Origin: Streptomyces sp. CB03234 | Lineage (GTDB): Bacteria > Actinomycetota > Actinomycetes > Streptomycetales > Streptomycetaceae | DNA: 64,000 bases | Assembly (NCBI RefSeq): GCF_001905885.1 | Contig: NZ_LIYH01000001.1 | Location: 62,001 to 126,000 of the forward strand | Direction of reading: 5' to 3' | Part shown: positions 16,790-25,301 of the stretch, in pieces | Layout: each line of letters opens with the position of its first letter | How positions within the stretch are numbered: the stretch's first letter is position 1 | Program-made: the position numbers and the translations under genes | The notes under the pieces: generated by a model | The model's database searches: none | Seen by the model: only the letters and a program-made list of their open reading frames with translations | What the model was told of the DNA's origin: nothing

Positions 16790-17980
16790 GTGAACCGAGA
16801 CCGTCACGGATCCTTGCCAGTCTCTGGTGTCATGCACGAGCACGAGCATGGTTCCCACGGCCCGCTGGCCGGGTTCACCGTCGGCGTCACCGCGGCCCGC
16901 CGCGCGGACGAGCTGGGCGCGCTGCTGGAACGCCGCGGCGCGGCCGTCCAGCACGCCCCGGCGCTGCGGATCGTGCCACTCGCCGACGACGCCGAGCTCC
17001 TCGACGCCACCAAGGCCCTCATCGGCCAGGCCCCGGACATCGTGGTCGCCACCACCGCGATCGGCTTCCGGGGCTGGCTGGAGGCGGCCGACGGCTGGGG
17101 GTACGGGGAGGACCTGCTCGACCGTTTGCGCGGGGCGCAGGTCCTCGCCCGGGGCCCCAAGGTCAAGGGCGCGGTACGGGCGGCCGGGCTGACCGAGGAG
17201 TGGTCGCCCGCCTCGGACTCCATGGCGGAGGTACTGGACCGGCTCCTCGGCCAGGACGTCACCGGCCGCCGCATCGCGCTCCAGCTGCACGGCGAGCCGC
17301 TGCCCGGGTTCGTCGAGGCGCTGCGCGACGCGGGCGCCGACGTCGTGGTCGTCCCGGTCTACCGGTGGATGCCGCCCGAGGACCTCGCGCCCCTGGACCG
17401 GCTCATCGACGCGACCGTCTCCCGGTCGCTGGACGCGGTGACCTTCACCAGCGCCCCGGCTGGCGCGTCGATGCTGGCCCGCGCCGAGGACCGGGGCCTG
17501 CTGCCCGAGCTGCTCGACGCGCTGCGCCACGACGTGCTGGCCGCCTGCGTCGGGCCGGTCACCGCCCTGCCGCTCCAGGCGCACGGCATCGACACCGTCC
17601 AGCCGGCCCGCTTCCGGCTCGGCCCCCTGGTGCAGCTGCTGTGCCAGGAGCTGCCCGGGCGGGCCCGCACCCTCCCCGTCGCCGGGCGCCGCATCGAGAT
17701 CCGGGGCCACGCGGTCCTGGTCGACGGCGACCTGCGCCCCGTGCCGCCGGCCGGCATGTCCCTGCTCCACTCGCTGGCCCGCCGCCCCGGCTGGGTCGTC
17801 TCCCGCGCCGACCTGCTGCGCGCCCTGCCGGGCGCCGGCCGCGACGAGCACGCCGTGGAGACCGCGATGGCCCGCCTCCGCTCGGCCCTGGGCGCGCCCA
17901 AACTGATTCAGACGGTCGTCAAGCGCGGCTACCGCCTGGCCCTGGACCCGGGCGCGGACGCCAAGTACGCGGACGCGTAG
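16790..17980 (+). CDS. nnaR: NnaR: uroporphyrinogen-III synthase-like regulator of nitrate/nitrite assimilation
   Basis: The protein is 396 aa from GTG 16790, chosen because a G-rich ribosome site stands 9 nt upstream; ATG 16832 is an alternative. Residues about 25-280 form a HemD-like (uroporphyrinogen-III synthase) bilobed domain (GFTVGVTAARRADELGALLERRGA...). Residues about 295-390 form an OmpR/PhoB-type winged helix (SLLHSLARRPGWVVSRADLLRALPG...AMARLRSALGAPKLIQTVVKRGYRL). This fusion is the architecture of NnaR, which co-activates nirB, nasA and narK with GlnR. It sits next to narK. A role as the actual haem-pathway HemD is less likely. Confidence 0.9.
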   Translation: MNRDRHGSLPVSGVMHEHEHGSHGPLAGFTVGVTAARRADELGALLERRGAAVQHAPALRIVPLADDAELLDATKALIGQAPDIVVATTAIGFRGWLEAADGWGYGEDLLDRLRGAQVLARGPKVKGAVRAAGLTEEWSPASDSMAEVLDRLLGQDVTGRRIALQLHGEPLPGFVEALRDAGADVVVVPVYRWMPPEDLAPLDRLIDATVSRSLDAVTFTSAPAGASMLARAEDRGLLPELLDALRHDVLAACVGPVTALPLQAHGIDTVQPARFRLGPLVQLLCQELPGRARTLPVAGRRIEIRGHAVLVDGDLRPVPPAGMSLLHSLARRPGWVVSRADLLRALPGAGRDEHAVETAMARLRSALGAPKLIQTVVKRGYRLALDPGADAKYADA

Positions 17981-17984
17981 GGGG

Positions 17985-18400
17985 TCATCGCGGCACGCGG
18001 TGGACGTTGTGCTCCATAACGTCGGTCAGCGGACTCGCCGCGGCGGGGAGGTCCTTGTCGTCGTGGAGACGACGAGGCCGTGGTGAGCCGCTGTAGCGCA
18101 GACAAGCCAGTCGACGACGGACAGGCTCTGGTGCCGGCCTCGCTGGGCGAGGCGGTACTGCGCCGTCTCGATCCACTGCCATGCGCCCTTGGGGACGGGC
18201 ACGTCCGGTTAGAGAGCGCCGAACATGTCCGTCATCGCGTCGTACTCGTCGAGGTTCCGTGCCGAGCGGCGGAACTCCGTGCGCTGCGGGCGACAAGAAC
18301 CGATGCTGCCCTCGTCGGTTTCGTGTCCCCACGCGTCGCCGAGGGCGGGGTCGCGCTGGAGCCGCCGGACGGCGGTCGAGTCGACCAAGTAGCGCAGCAT
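17985..18400 (-). pseudogene. vapC: Disrupted VapC PIN-domain toxin
   Basis: ATG 18400 starts MLRYLVDSTAVRRLQRDP, a PIN N-terminus, 1 nt after the vapB stop. The frame is broken twice. A TAA stop at 18211-18209 follows DMFGAL, where the continuing frame reads PDVPVPKGAWQWIETAQYRLA. A missing base near 18068 shifts the C-terminal part, which resumes as LHDDKDLPAAASPLTDVMEHN and ends with TGA at 17985. Joined, the pieces make a complete PIN protein of about 137 residues. The acidic residues D8 (LVDS) and DD (HDDKD) are still recognisable. No functional RNase can be made without read-through. Confidence 0.8.
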
Positions 18401-18401
18401 G

Positions 18402-18620
18402 TCAGGCAGCGCCCTTCTCCGCCGCGTGCTGCCGCCAGAAGGCCTCCTCGTCCCACTCCTGAGCGGCCTTGAAGTACCGCAGCCTGGCCTCGGTCCGGCG
18501 GCGGCGCTCGGCGTACTCGCGCAAGGCGAGATTCACCGTCTCCTTCTTGGTCCGCGCCCCGGACAGACGCATGGCCTCCGCCAGAGCCTCGTCATCGATG
18601 TCGATCTGTGTCGCGGACAT
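18402..18620 (-). CDS. vapB: VapB-family antitoxin, partner toxin broken
   Basis: The 72-aa protein starts at ATG 18620, 4 nt after AGGAGG. It reads MSATQIDIDDEALAEAMRLSGARTKKETVNLALREYAERRRR, a ribbon-helix-helix VapB of the type II antitoxin class (VapB_antitoxin family). The C-terminal tail (AAQEWDEEAFWRQHAAEKGAA) is the toxin-binding part. The ORF is intact although its vapC is degraded, so it may persist as a regulator or may simply not yet have decayed. Confidence 0.88.
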   Translation of the reverse strand: MSATQIDIDDEALAEAMRLSGARTKKETVNLALREYAERRRRTEARLRYFKAAQEWDEEAFWRQHAAEKGAA

Positions 18621-18741
18621 CCGGCCTCCTTGGGGACGTGGGTCACATACGATGGTGGCCCATGTCGCATACAAAGCCGCATTGCCGCCGACCGGGCAGG
18701 CGGGGTTCCGGTCGCCGCCCCGGGCGGGCACTCTGGGGCGC

Positions 18742-19287
18742 ATGGTGGCATGGCGGTTCCACTCCGGGCGGCTCTGCCTGGACCTGATGGCCGAGCCGCC
18801 GTCCGACGCCGGACGGCTCGCACAGTGGCTCCACACCGCCGGGCTCGTACCGGCGGGCACACCTCTCGACGCGGTGGACGGGCACTGGGTGGAACGGTTC
18901 GCCGAACTCGCCGGGGACATCGACGGGTTGGTGCGGGACGAACTGGCCGGCCACGGCCGGTACGCCGGCCCCCGCCTCGACCACCTCAACGCCCTCGCCG
19001 CCGCCCCGCCACCCGCGCCCCGCGCCGTCCCGGGCGAAGAAGGCCGCCTCGTACGGGCCTTGGCCGCCCCGCCCGGCTGCGGCGCCCTCCTCGCGGTCGT
19101 CGCCCGCGACGCCGTCGAGCTGCTCACCGACCCGGCCACCCGCGCCCAGTTGCGCCAGTGCGAGGGCGAGCGCTGCCGGCGTGTGTACCTGGACACCTCG
19201 CGGGGGCGCCGGCGCCGCTGGTGCTCCAGCGAGATGTGCGGCAACCGGGAGCGTGTGGCCCGCCACCGGGCGCGTACGCACGGCTAG
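18742..19287 (+). CDS. CGNR zinc-finger protein (ABATE-type N-terminal domain)
   Basis: The protein is 181 aa from ATG 18742 (MVAWRFHSGRLCLDLM). An upstream in-frame ATG at 18469 would overlap vapB and is rejected. The N-terminal part resembles the ABATE stress-induced regulator domain (LCLDLMAEPPSDAGRLAQWL). The C-terminal CGNR zinc finger is clear: LRQCEGERCRRVYLDTSRG...RRWCSSEMCGNRERVARHR, with four Cys and the CGNR signature. Such proteins are putative DNA-binding regulators in actinobacteria. Target is unknown. It is transcribed divergently from vapB. Confidence 0.85.
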   Translation: MVAWRFHSGRLCLDLMAEPPSDAGRLAQWLHTAGLVPAGTPLDAVDGHWVERFAELAGDIDGLVRDELAGHGRYAGPRLDHLNALAAAPPPAPRAVPGEEGRLVRALAAPPGCGALLAVVARDAVELLTDPATRAQLRQCEGERCRRVYLDTSRGRRRRWCSSEMCGNRERVARHRARTHG

Positions 19288-19396
19288 TTCCGCAACTTCC
19301 TGAGAAAAAATCTCCCCGCGTTGAGTCGATCGGCTCCCGCCTCCGTAGTGATGGGGGACAACGAGTCAGATCAAGGTCTCGACCGGGAGGTTCCAG

Positions 19397-19990
19397 GTGC
19401 GCAAGGATGCCGCCGTGGCCGATGACCGTCGGGGGACGCATCGCGCCCGGCATCGAGCGGTGCCCGCCCGCACCCAACCCGACGTCCCGGACGAAGAGTT
19501 GATGCGGGCCCTCTACCGTGAACACGCCGGGCCCCTGCTCGCCTATGTACTGCGCCTCGTCGCCGGCGACCGCCAGCGCGCCGAGGACGTCGTACAGGAG
19601 ACGCTCATCCGTGCCTGGAAGAACGCCGGTCAGCTCAATCGGGCGACCGGCTCTGTCCGACCCTGGCTGGTGACGGTCGCCCGGCGTATCGTCATCGACG
19701 GCCACCGCAGCCGGCAGGCCCGGCCGCAGGAGGTCGATCCGTCGCCGCTCGAGGTCATGCCCGCGGAGGACGAGATCGACAAGGCGTTGTGGCTGATGAC
19801 GCTCTCTGATGCGCTCGACGATTTGACCCCGGCTCACCGGGAAGTCTTGGTCGAGACCTATTTCAGGGGGCGTACGGTCAACGAGGCTGCCGAGATCCTC
19901 GGCATACCCAGCGGGACCGTCCGGTCCCGGGTGTTCTACGCACTGCGTTCGATGAAGCTCGCGCTGGAGGAGAGGGGGATCTCGGCATGA
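19397..19990 (+). CDS. sigU: ECF RNA polymerase sigma factor (SigU-like)
   Basis: The protein is 197 aa from GTG 19397, with GGGAGG 9 nt upstream. The sigma-2 region is LMRALYREHAGPLLAYVLRLVAGDRQRAEDVVQETLIRAWKNA, and sigma-4 is LDDLTPAHREVLVETYFRGRTVNEAAEILGIPSGTVRSRVFYALRSM. There is no sigma-3, so it is an ECF (group 4) factor. The cognate anti-sigma gene overlaps its stop by 4 nt. Position and partner match S. coelicolor sigU (SCO2954) as I remember; in that species release of SigU affects differentiation and protein secretion. I could not verify the ECF subgroup. Confidence 0.88.
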   Translation: MRKDAAVADDRRGTHRARHRAVPARTQPDVPDEELMRALYREHAGPLLAYVLRLVAGDRQRAEDVVQETLIRAWKNAGQLNRATGSVRPWLVTVARRIVIDGHRSRQARPQEVDPSPLEVMPAEDEIDKALWLMTLSDALDDLTPAHREVLVETYFRGRTVNEAAEILGIPSGTVRSRVFYALRSMKLALEERGISA

Positions 19991-20802
19991 CGTCGCACCA
20001 CGCTCCACAGGGGAACGAGTCGGTGCACGACGCCGTCGGCGCGTACGTGCTCGGCATTCTGGACGACGCCGAAGCCACCGCCTTCGAGGCGCATCTGGCG
20101 GGCTGCGACCTGTGCGCCCACCACCTGGAGGAGTTCTCCGGGATGGAACCGATGCTGGCCATGCTCGCCGAGGCCCCCGGCCCGGCCGCCCAGCCCGTCG
20201 TCCTCCCGGTGCCGGACCGGCCCGGCGCCCGCGGCGCCCCACCGGCGCCCATGCTCGACCGCCTCGTCGACGAGGTGGCCGCCAAACGGGCCCAGCGCCG
20301 CCGCCGCAGCCGTTTCCTGGTCGCGGCGGCTGCCGCGCTGATCATCGGCGGTCCCACGGCCGCGTTCGTCGCCACCTCCGGCGAGGAGACCAACCGGACC
20401 AACCAGGCGGTCGACCCGCACCCGACCAGCCCCGCCGAGGACGCCTTCTTCCACCACATGGACGAGAAGGTCCAGCACACCGACGCGTCCACCAAGGTCA
20501 GCGCCACCGTCGGCATGGAGAAGAAGGCCTGGGGCACCCACACGGTCCTGGAGCTCAAGAACGTCAAGGGCCCGCTCAAGTGCAACCTGATCGCCGTCTC
20601 CAAGACCGGTGAGGAGGAGGTCGTCACGTCCTGGGCCGTCCCGAAGTGGGGATACGGCATCCCGGGCAGCACGCACGAGGTCGGCAAGAACCCGCTGTAC
20701 GTCCACGGGGGCGCCGCCATGGACCGGAACGACATCGACCACTTCGAGGTCCGGACGTTCGACGGACAGCGCCTGGTGGAGGTCGACGCGACCACCGCCT
20801 GA
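19987..20802 (+). CDS. rsuA: Zinc-finger (zf-HC2) transmembrane anti-sigma factor
   Basis: The protein is 271 aa from ATG 19987 and is translationally coupled to the sigma gene. The N-terminal ZAS domain is HDAVGAYVLGILDDAEATAFEAHLAGCDLCAHHLEEF, with the HxxxCxxC zinc motif (HLAGCDLC). A TM helix (FLVAAAAALIIGGPTAAFVA, residues about 106-125) leads to an extracytoplasmic domain of about 145 aa that may sense envelope stress. It should bind and silence the upstream ECF factor until an external signal triggers release. The name rsuA is by position and synteny. Confidence 0.88.
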   Translation: MTSHHAPQGNESVHDAVGAYVLGILDDAEATAFEAHLAGCDLCAHHLEEFSGMEPMLAMLAEAPGPAAQPVVLPVPDRPGARGAPPAPMLDRLVDEVAAKRAQRRRRSRFLVAAAAALIIGGPTAAFVATSGEETNRTNQAVDPHPTSPAEDAFFHHMDEKVQHTDASTKVSATVGMEKKAWGTHTVLELKNVKGPLKCNLIAVSKTGEEEVVTSWAVPKWGYGIPGSTHEVGKNPLYVHGGAAMDRNDIDHFEVRTFDGQRLVEVDATTA

Positions 20803-20862
20803 CATACCCCCCTCCCGTGGCGTACGCTCGACGGCTGCCCAGCACGTCAGAAGGGGGCCCCG

Positions 20863-23163
20863 GTGGCCGCGCAGGAAGCCGACCGTGGTGTCGATCGTGG
20901 TGTCGATACGGTCCGGGACCGAGAGATCGGTATCGAACAGGACCATCTGGACCAGGTGTACCGCCGCCTCGAGGAGAAGATCCACGAGGCGGAGTTCCTG
21001 ATGAACGACGCCGCCAAGCGCGGCCAGGTCGGCACGCCCGGCGCGCTCGCCGAGCGGGACGCCCAGGTGTTCCGGGCCGGTATCCACCTCAACCGGCTCA
21101 ACAACGAGTACGAGGACTTCCTCTTCGGCCGCATCGACCTGCTGTACGGCAAGGACGGCAAGAAGGGCCCGGACGGCGCGTACACCTCCGTCGAGCCCGC
21201 CGACGACGCCGTACGCCCGGACAGCACCGCCGACATCGGGGAGACCCTGCACATCGGCCGCATCGGCGTCCTGGACTCCGACTACGCGCCGCTGGTCATC
21301 GACTGGCGCGCCCCGGCCGCCGCGCCGTTCTACCGCTCCACACCGGTCGACCCGGGCCGGGTGGTACGCCGCCGGGTCATCCGCTCCCGGGGCCGCAAGG
21401 TCCTCGGGGTCGAGGACGACCTGATGCGCCCCGAGCTGAAGGCCCGGCTCGGCGGCGAGGAACTGGCGGTGATCGGCGACGGCGCGCTGATGGCCGCGCT
21501 CGGCCAGGCGCGCAGCCACACCATGCGCGACATCGTCTCCTCCATCCAGGCGGAGCAGGACCTCGTCATCCGGGCGCCCGCCGCCTCCGTGACGTACGTC
21601 GAGGGCGGCCCCGGCACCGGCAAGACGGCCGTCGCGCTGCACCGCGCGGCCTACCTGCTCTACCAGGACCGGCGCCGGTACGCGGGCGGCATCCTGATCG
21701 TCTCGCCGACGCCGCTGCTGGTCGCCTACACCGAGGGCGTCCTGCCGTCGCTGGGCGAGGAGGGCCAGGTGGCGATCCGCGCGGTCGGCAGCCTGGTCGA
21801 CGGGGCGGAGGCCACGGCGTACGACGAGCCGGCCGTCGCCCGCGTCAAGGGCTCCTCCCGGATGCGCGCCGTGCTGCGCAAGGCCGTGCGGGGCGCCCTG
21901 GAGCTGGGGAACGCCCCGGAGCGGCTGCGGGTGGTGGTCTTCGGGCGGCGCCTGGAGCTGGAGGGCGAGGAGCTGACCCGGATCCGGCACGCCGTCCTCG
22001 GCGGCACCGCGCCGGTCAACCTGCTGCGGCCCCGGGCCCGCAAGCTGCTGCTGGACGCCCTGTACGCCAAGTCGGGCGCGGCGTCCCGGCACCCGGGCGA
22101 CCCGGAGCTGGCCGCCGAGCTGCGCTCCTCCTTCGACGAGGACGTGACCACCGAGGACAGTTTCATCGAGTTCCTGAACGCCTGGTGGCCCGAGCTGACG
22201 CCGCGCCAGGTCCTGACCGCCATGGCGGACGAGAAGCGGCTGGGCCGCTGGGCCCGTCGGGTGCTCAATCAGGGTGAGGTGCGGCGCCTGGCCCGCTCCC
22301 TCAGACGCGACGAGCTGTCCGTGCACGACGTGGCGCTGCTGGACGAGCTCCAGACGCTGCTCGGCGCCCCGGCGCGCCCGCGCAAGAGGCGGGAGCTGGA
22401 CCCGCTGGACCAGCTCACGGGTCTTGAGGAGCTGATGCCGGTACGGGAGGAGACCCAGCGCGAGCGGGCCGAGCGGCTGGCCGAGGAGCGGACCGAGTAC
22501 GCCCACGTGATCGTCGACGAGGCGCAGGACCTCACGCCCATGCAGTGGCGGATGGTCGGCCGGCGCGGGCGGCACGCCACGTGGACGGTGGTGGGCGACC
22601 CGGCCCAGTCGTCGTGGCCACTGCCGGACGAGGCGGCCGAGGCGCGGGACGAGGCGCTGGGCACCCGGCCGCGCCGCCGCTTCGAGCTGACGGTGAACTA
22701 CCGCAACCCGGCCGAGATCGCGGAGCTCGCCTCCAAGGTGCTGGCCCTCGCCATGCCGGGCATGGAGGCGCCGCGCGCGGTCCGCTCGACGGGCGTGGAG
22801 CCCCGTTTCGTCGCCGTGGGCAACGGGGACCTCGCCGACGTCGTACGCGAGGAGGCGCGGCGGCTGCTGGACCGGGTGGACGGCACGGTGGGCGTCGTGG
22901 TGGCGATGAACCGGCGCGAGCAGGCGGCGCGGTGGCTGGCGGACCTGGGCGACCGGGTGGTGGCGCTGGGCAGCCTGGAGGCGAAGGGCCTGGAGTACGA
23001 CGCGACGGTGGTCGTATCCCCGGCGGAGATCGCCGACGAGTCCCCGGCCGGCCTGCGGGTGCTGTACGTGGCGCTGACGCGCGCGACGCAGCAGCTGACG
23101 GTGGTGTCGGGGCGGCGCGACGAGCCGGACGCGGACGGTGTGCCGGACCTGCTCAGGGACTGA
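20863..23163 (+). CDS. HelD-like RNA polymerase recycling motor (UvrD/Rep fold)
   Basis: The protein is 766 aa, GTG 20863 with AAGGGGG upstream. A long N-terminal helical region (EQDHLDQVYRRLEEKIHEAEFLMNDAAK) precedes a split SF1 helicase core with Walker A GGPGTGKT (248-255), the DEAQD Walker B at 552-556, GDPAQS, and ELTVNYRNP (motif IV/V area). The VALTRATQQL motif VI lies near the C-terminus. The coiled N-terminus fits HelD, which enters the RNA polymerase channels and frees stalled enzyme; related Streptomyces proteins (HelR) protect against rifampicin. I see no rifampicin-associated element upstream. A conventional DNA helicase role is the alternative. Confidence 0.85.
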   Translation: MAAQEADRGVDRGVDTVRDREIGIEQDHLDQVYRRLEEKIHEAEFLMNDAAKRGQVGTPGALAERDAQVFRAGIHLNRLNNEYEDFLFGRIDLLYGKDGKKGPDGAYTSVEPADDAVRPDSTADIGETLHIGRIGVLDSDYAPLVIDWRAPAAAPFYRSTPVDPGRVVRRRVIRSRGRKVLGVEDDLMRPELKARLGGEELAVIGDGALMAALGQARSHTMRDIVSSIQAEQDLVIRAPAASVTYVEGGPGTGKTAVALHRAAYLLYQDRRRYAGGILIVSPTPLLVAYTEGVLPSLGEEGQVAIRAVGSLVDGAEATAYDEPAVARVKGSSRMRAVLRKAVRGALELGNAPERLRVVVFGRRLELEGEELTRIRHAVLGGTAPVNLLRPRARKLLLDALYAKSGAASRHPGDPELAAELRSSFDEDVTTEDSFIEFLNAWWPELTPRQVLTAMADEKRLGRWARRVLNQGEVRRLARSLRRDELSVHDVALLDELQTLLGAPARPRKRRELDPLDQLTGLEELMPVREETQRERAERLAEERTEYAHVIVDEAQDLTPMQWRMVGRRGRHATWTVVGDPAQSSWPLPDEAAEARDEALGTRPRRRFELTVNYRNPAEIAELASKVLALAMPGMEAPRAVRSTGVEPRFVAVGNGDLADVVREEARRLLDRVDGTVGVVVAMNRREQAARWLADLGDRVVALGSLEAKGLEYDATVVVSPAEIADESPAGLRVLYVALTRATQQLTVVSGRRDEPDADGVPDLLRD

Positions 23164-23200
23164 ACGCGCGGGAGGGGAAACACTTACCGGGGCGGTTTGT

Positions 23201-23354
23201 TAGCCTGGTGGTGGCACCGGCTCGATCCAAGCCCCCGGGCCCAACCTTCGTCGCTACGAGCGACCACTTGCCGCGAGGCGAGCATGGCGGGTCGGTGCCA
23301 CTCAAGCAGTGAACAGCAGGTCCGTGTCATCCTCCGATGACGCGGGCCTGCTGT
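23201..23354 (+). ncRNA. Strongly structured RNA candidate between helD-like gene and malic enzyme
   Basis: A 9-bp closing helix GTGGCACCG (23211-23219) / CGGTGCCAC (23293-23301) encloses two perfect 6-bp hairpins: GTCGCT-acg-AGCGAC (23250-23264) and CTTGCC-GCGA-GGCGAG (23267-23282), the latter with a GNRA tetraloop. A terminator (23313-23354) follows 11 nt after the closing helix. TAGCCT (23201-23206) may be its -10. It is not coding: short, with no ribosome site and poor codon pattern. It is either a free small RNA or a leader that ends transcription before malic enzyme. I do not recognise the family. Confidence 0.6.
23313..23354 (+). terminator. Terminator with 19-bp stem
   Basis: ACAGCAGGTCCGTGTCATC (23313-23331) pairs with GATGACGCGGGCCTGCTGT (23336-23354) through a CTCC loop, with two G-U pairs and no other mismatch. 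CGTTTGTCC follows. It lies 150 nt after the helicase stop, too far for a simple gene terminator, and directly after the structured element. Confidence 0.82.
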
Positions 23355-23395
23355 CGTTTGTCCGTTGGGGCTTCCGCCAAGACCATGATCTCTCG

Positions 23396-23423
23396 TATGG
23401 TGGAAAACAGTTTCCGAAAACTG
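23396..23423. promoter_or_regulatory. Overlapping inverted repeats upstream of malic enzyme
   Basis: GGAAA (23402-23406) and TTTCC (23411-23415) form one inverted repeat, and CAGTTT-ccga-AAACTG (23408-23423) a second, perfect one, in an AT-richer stretch about 120 nt before the malic enzyme ATG. TATGGT (23396-23401) may be the -10, in which case the repeats sit at the transcription start, a repressor position. Confidence 0.45.
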
Positions 23424-23544
23424 AACGACCGAAACGACCGCTATTACCTGCTACTCGCAGGTAGGTGCGACCATCGGAGGGCTCCGCCCGGCCACCCGCC
23501 GGCGCGGCGCGGCAACGAACCAGGGAAAGCAGAGGAACACGGCC

Positions 23545-24978
23545 ATGGCAACGGCGCCCAGCGTCTCGTACTCGATGACGGTCCGGCTGGAGGTGCCCGC
23601 GAGCGGAACGGCGGTCTCCCAGCTCACCACGGCTGTGGAATCCTCCGGCGGCTCGGTCACCGGCCTCGACGTCACCGCGTCGGGCCATGAGAAGCTGCGG
23701 ATCGACGTCACCATCGCCGCCACGTCCACGGCGCACGCCGAGGAGATCGTGGAGAAGCTGCGCGGCATCGAGGGCGTCGTCCTCGGCAAGGTCTCCGACC
23801 GTACGTTCCTGATGCACCTCGGCGGCAAGATCGAGATGGCGTCCAAACACCCCATCCGCAACCGTGACGACCTCTCCATGGTCTACACGCCCGGAGTGGC
23901 CCGCGTGTGCATGGCGATCGCCGAGAACCCCGAGGACGCCCGCCGCCTCACCATCAAGCGCAATTCCGTCGCAGTCGTGACGGACGGCTCCGCCGTACTG
24001 GGCCTGGGCAACATCGGCCCCAAGGCCGCGCTGCCGGTCATGGAGGGCAAGGCGGCCCTCTTCAAGCGGTTCGCCGGCATCGACGCCTGGCCCATCTGCC
24101 TGGACACCCAGGACTCCGACGCCATCGTCGAGATCGTCAAGGCGATCGCCCCCGGCTTCGCCGGCATCAACCTGGAGGACATCTCCGCCCCCCGCTGCTT
24201 CGAGATCGAGGCGCGGCTGCGCGAGGCCCTGGACATCCCCGTCTTCCACGACGACCAGCACGGCACCGCGATCGTCGTCCTCGCCGCCCTCACCAACGCC
24301 CTCCGGGTCGTCGGCAAGGCCATCGGCGACGTACGGGTCGTCATGTCGGGCGCCGGAGCGGCCGGCACGGCCATCCTCAAGCTGCTGATCGCGGCGGGCG
24401 TCAAGCACGCGGTCGTCGCCGACATCCACGGCGTCGTCCACGCGGGCCGCGAGGACCTCGTCTCCGCCGACCCCGAGTCGCCGCTGCGCTGGATCGCCGA
24501 CAACACCAACCCCGAGGGCGTCACCGGCACCCTCAAGGAGGCCGTCCACGGCGCCGACGTCTTCATCGGCGTCTCCGCCCCGAACGTCCTCTCCGGCGAG
24601 GACGTGGCGGGCATGGCGGACGGCGCGATCGTGTTCGCGCTCGCGAACCCGGACCCCGAGGTCGAGCCCGCAATCGCCCGCCAGACGGCGGCAGTTGTGG
24701 CCACGGGACGGTCCGACTTCCCCAACCAGATCAACAACGTGCTGGTCTTCCCGGGCGTCTTCCGCGGCCTGCTCGACGCCCAGTCGCGGACGGTCAACAC
24801 GGAGATGATGCTGGCGGCGGCGACCGCCCTCGCGAACGTCGTCACCGAGGACGAGCTGAACCCGAACTACATCATCCCATCGGTCTTCAACGACAAGGTC
24901 GCGGGCGCGGTGGCGGGCGCGGTGCGCGATGCCGCGAAGGCCGCCGGCTCCGGTGTGACGGCTCCCACGTCCGTCTGA
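23545..24978 (+). CDS. NAD-dependent malic enzyme with N-terminal ACT domain
   Basis: This enzyme performs oxidative decarboxylation of malate to pyruvate, feeding pyruvate and NADH. It is 477 aa, with an AGAGGAA site upstream. Residues about 7-90 form an ACT-like regulatory domain (YSMTVRLEVPASGTAVSQLTTAVESSGGSV), which suggests allosteric control by a small metabolite. The catalytic part has the YTPGVARVC active-site segment, the substrate/metal segment TIKRNSVAVVTDGSAVLGLGNIGP, the acid pair in NLEDISAPRCFEIE and FHDDQHGTA, and the Rossmann GAGAAGTAI. The order helD-like, malic enzyme, HU matches Streptomyces synteny as I recall it. Confidence 0.94.
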   Translation: MATAPSVSYSMTVRLEVPASGTAVSQLTTAVESSGGSVTGLDVTASGHEKLRIDVTIAATSTAHAEEIVEKLRGIEGVVLGKVSDRTFLMHLGGKIEMASKHPIRNRDDLSMVYTPGVARVCMAIAENPEDARRLTIKRNSVAVVTDGSAVLGLGNIGPKAALPVMEGKAALFKRFAGIDAWPICLDTQDSDAIVEIVKAIAPGFAGINLEDISAPRCFEIEARLREALDIPVFHDDQHGTAIVVLAALTNALRVVGKAIGDVRVVMSGAGAAGTAILKLLIAAGVKHAVVADIHGVVHAGREDLVSADPESPLRWIADNTNPEGVTGTLKEAVHGADVFIGVSAPNVLSGEDVAGMADGAIVFALANPDPEVEPAIARQTAAVVATGRSDFPNQINNVLVFPGVFRGLLDAQSRTVNTEMMLAAATALANVVTEDELNPNYIIPSVFNDKVAGAVAGAVRDAAKAAGSGVTAPTSV

Positions 24979-25018
24979 CCTCCGGCGCGTCGTGACTCCC
25001 GGGCCGTAAACGCGCCTT

Positions 25019-25062
25019 TAGGGTGGCGGTTCGGCCCCGGGAAGTCTCGGAGAGTCTCGGAG
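25019..25062. promoter_or_regulatory. hup upstream region with TAGGGT box and tandem decamer
   Basis: The 323-nt gap before hup has TAGGGT at 25019-25024 and, 18 nt further on, two exact tandem copies of AGTCTCGGAG (25043-25062) followed by a partial third. The rest (25063-25301) is a long, GC-rich leader with a possible hairpin around 25180-25215. I see no ORF with coding character. Confidence 0.35.
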
Positions 25063-25301
25063 GAGTCGACCCAACGTCACCACGGCGGGGCTGTGGCGCT
25101 TTTCGTGTGACTCCGGAGGGTGCCGGATTGGCTTTCCCGCCGCTGGTGGGGGCAGGATGCGTATTCGGGCGCGAGGGTCTGACAGCAGACCCGGGCCCGG
25201 GGACTGTCCGAGGGCCCTGGCAGCATCGGCTTCGCTGTGCCCAATATGCGGCTCCGCCGCGTGGCACGCCTCAACAGCAAGAAGAACACGGGAGTAACAA
25301 C

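Noticed and set aside
18469..18741. Extension of the CGNR protein to ATG 18469
   Set aside because: It would overlap vapB and its promoter on the opposite strand and has no ribosome site; the family N-terminus fits ATG 18742.
20803..20862. Rifampicin-associated element before the HelD-like gene
   Set aside because: I looked for the GGGGCTTGC...GCAAGCCCC type palindrome and found none in the 60-nt gap or the preceding coding end.
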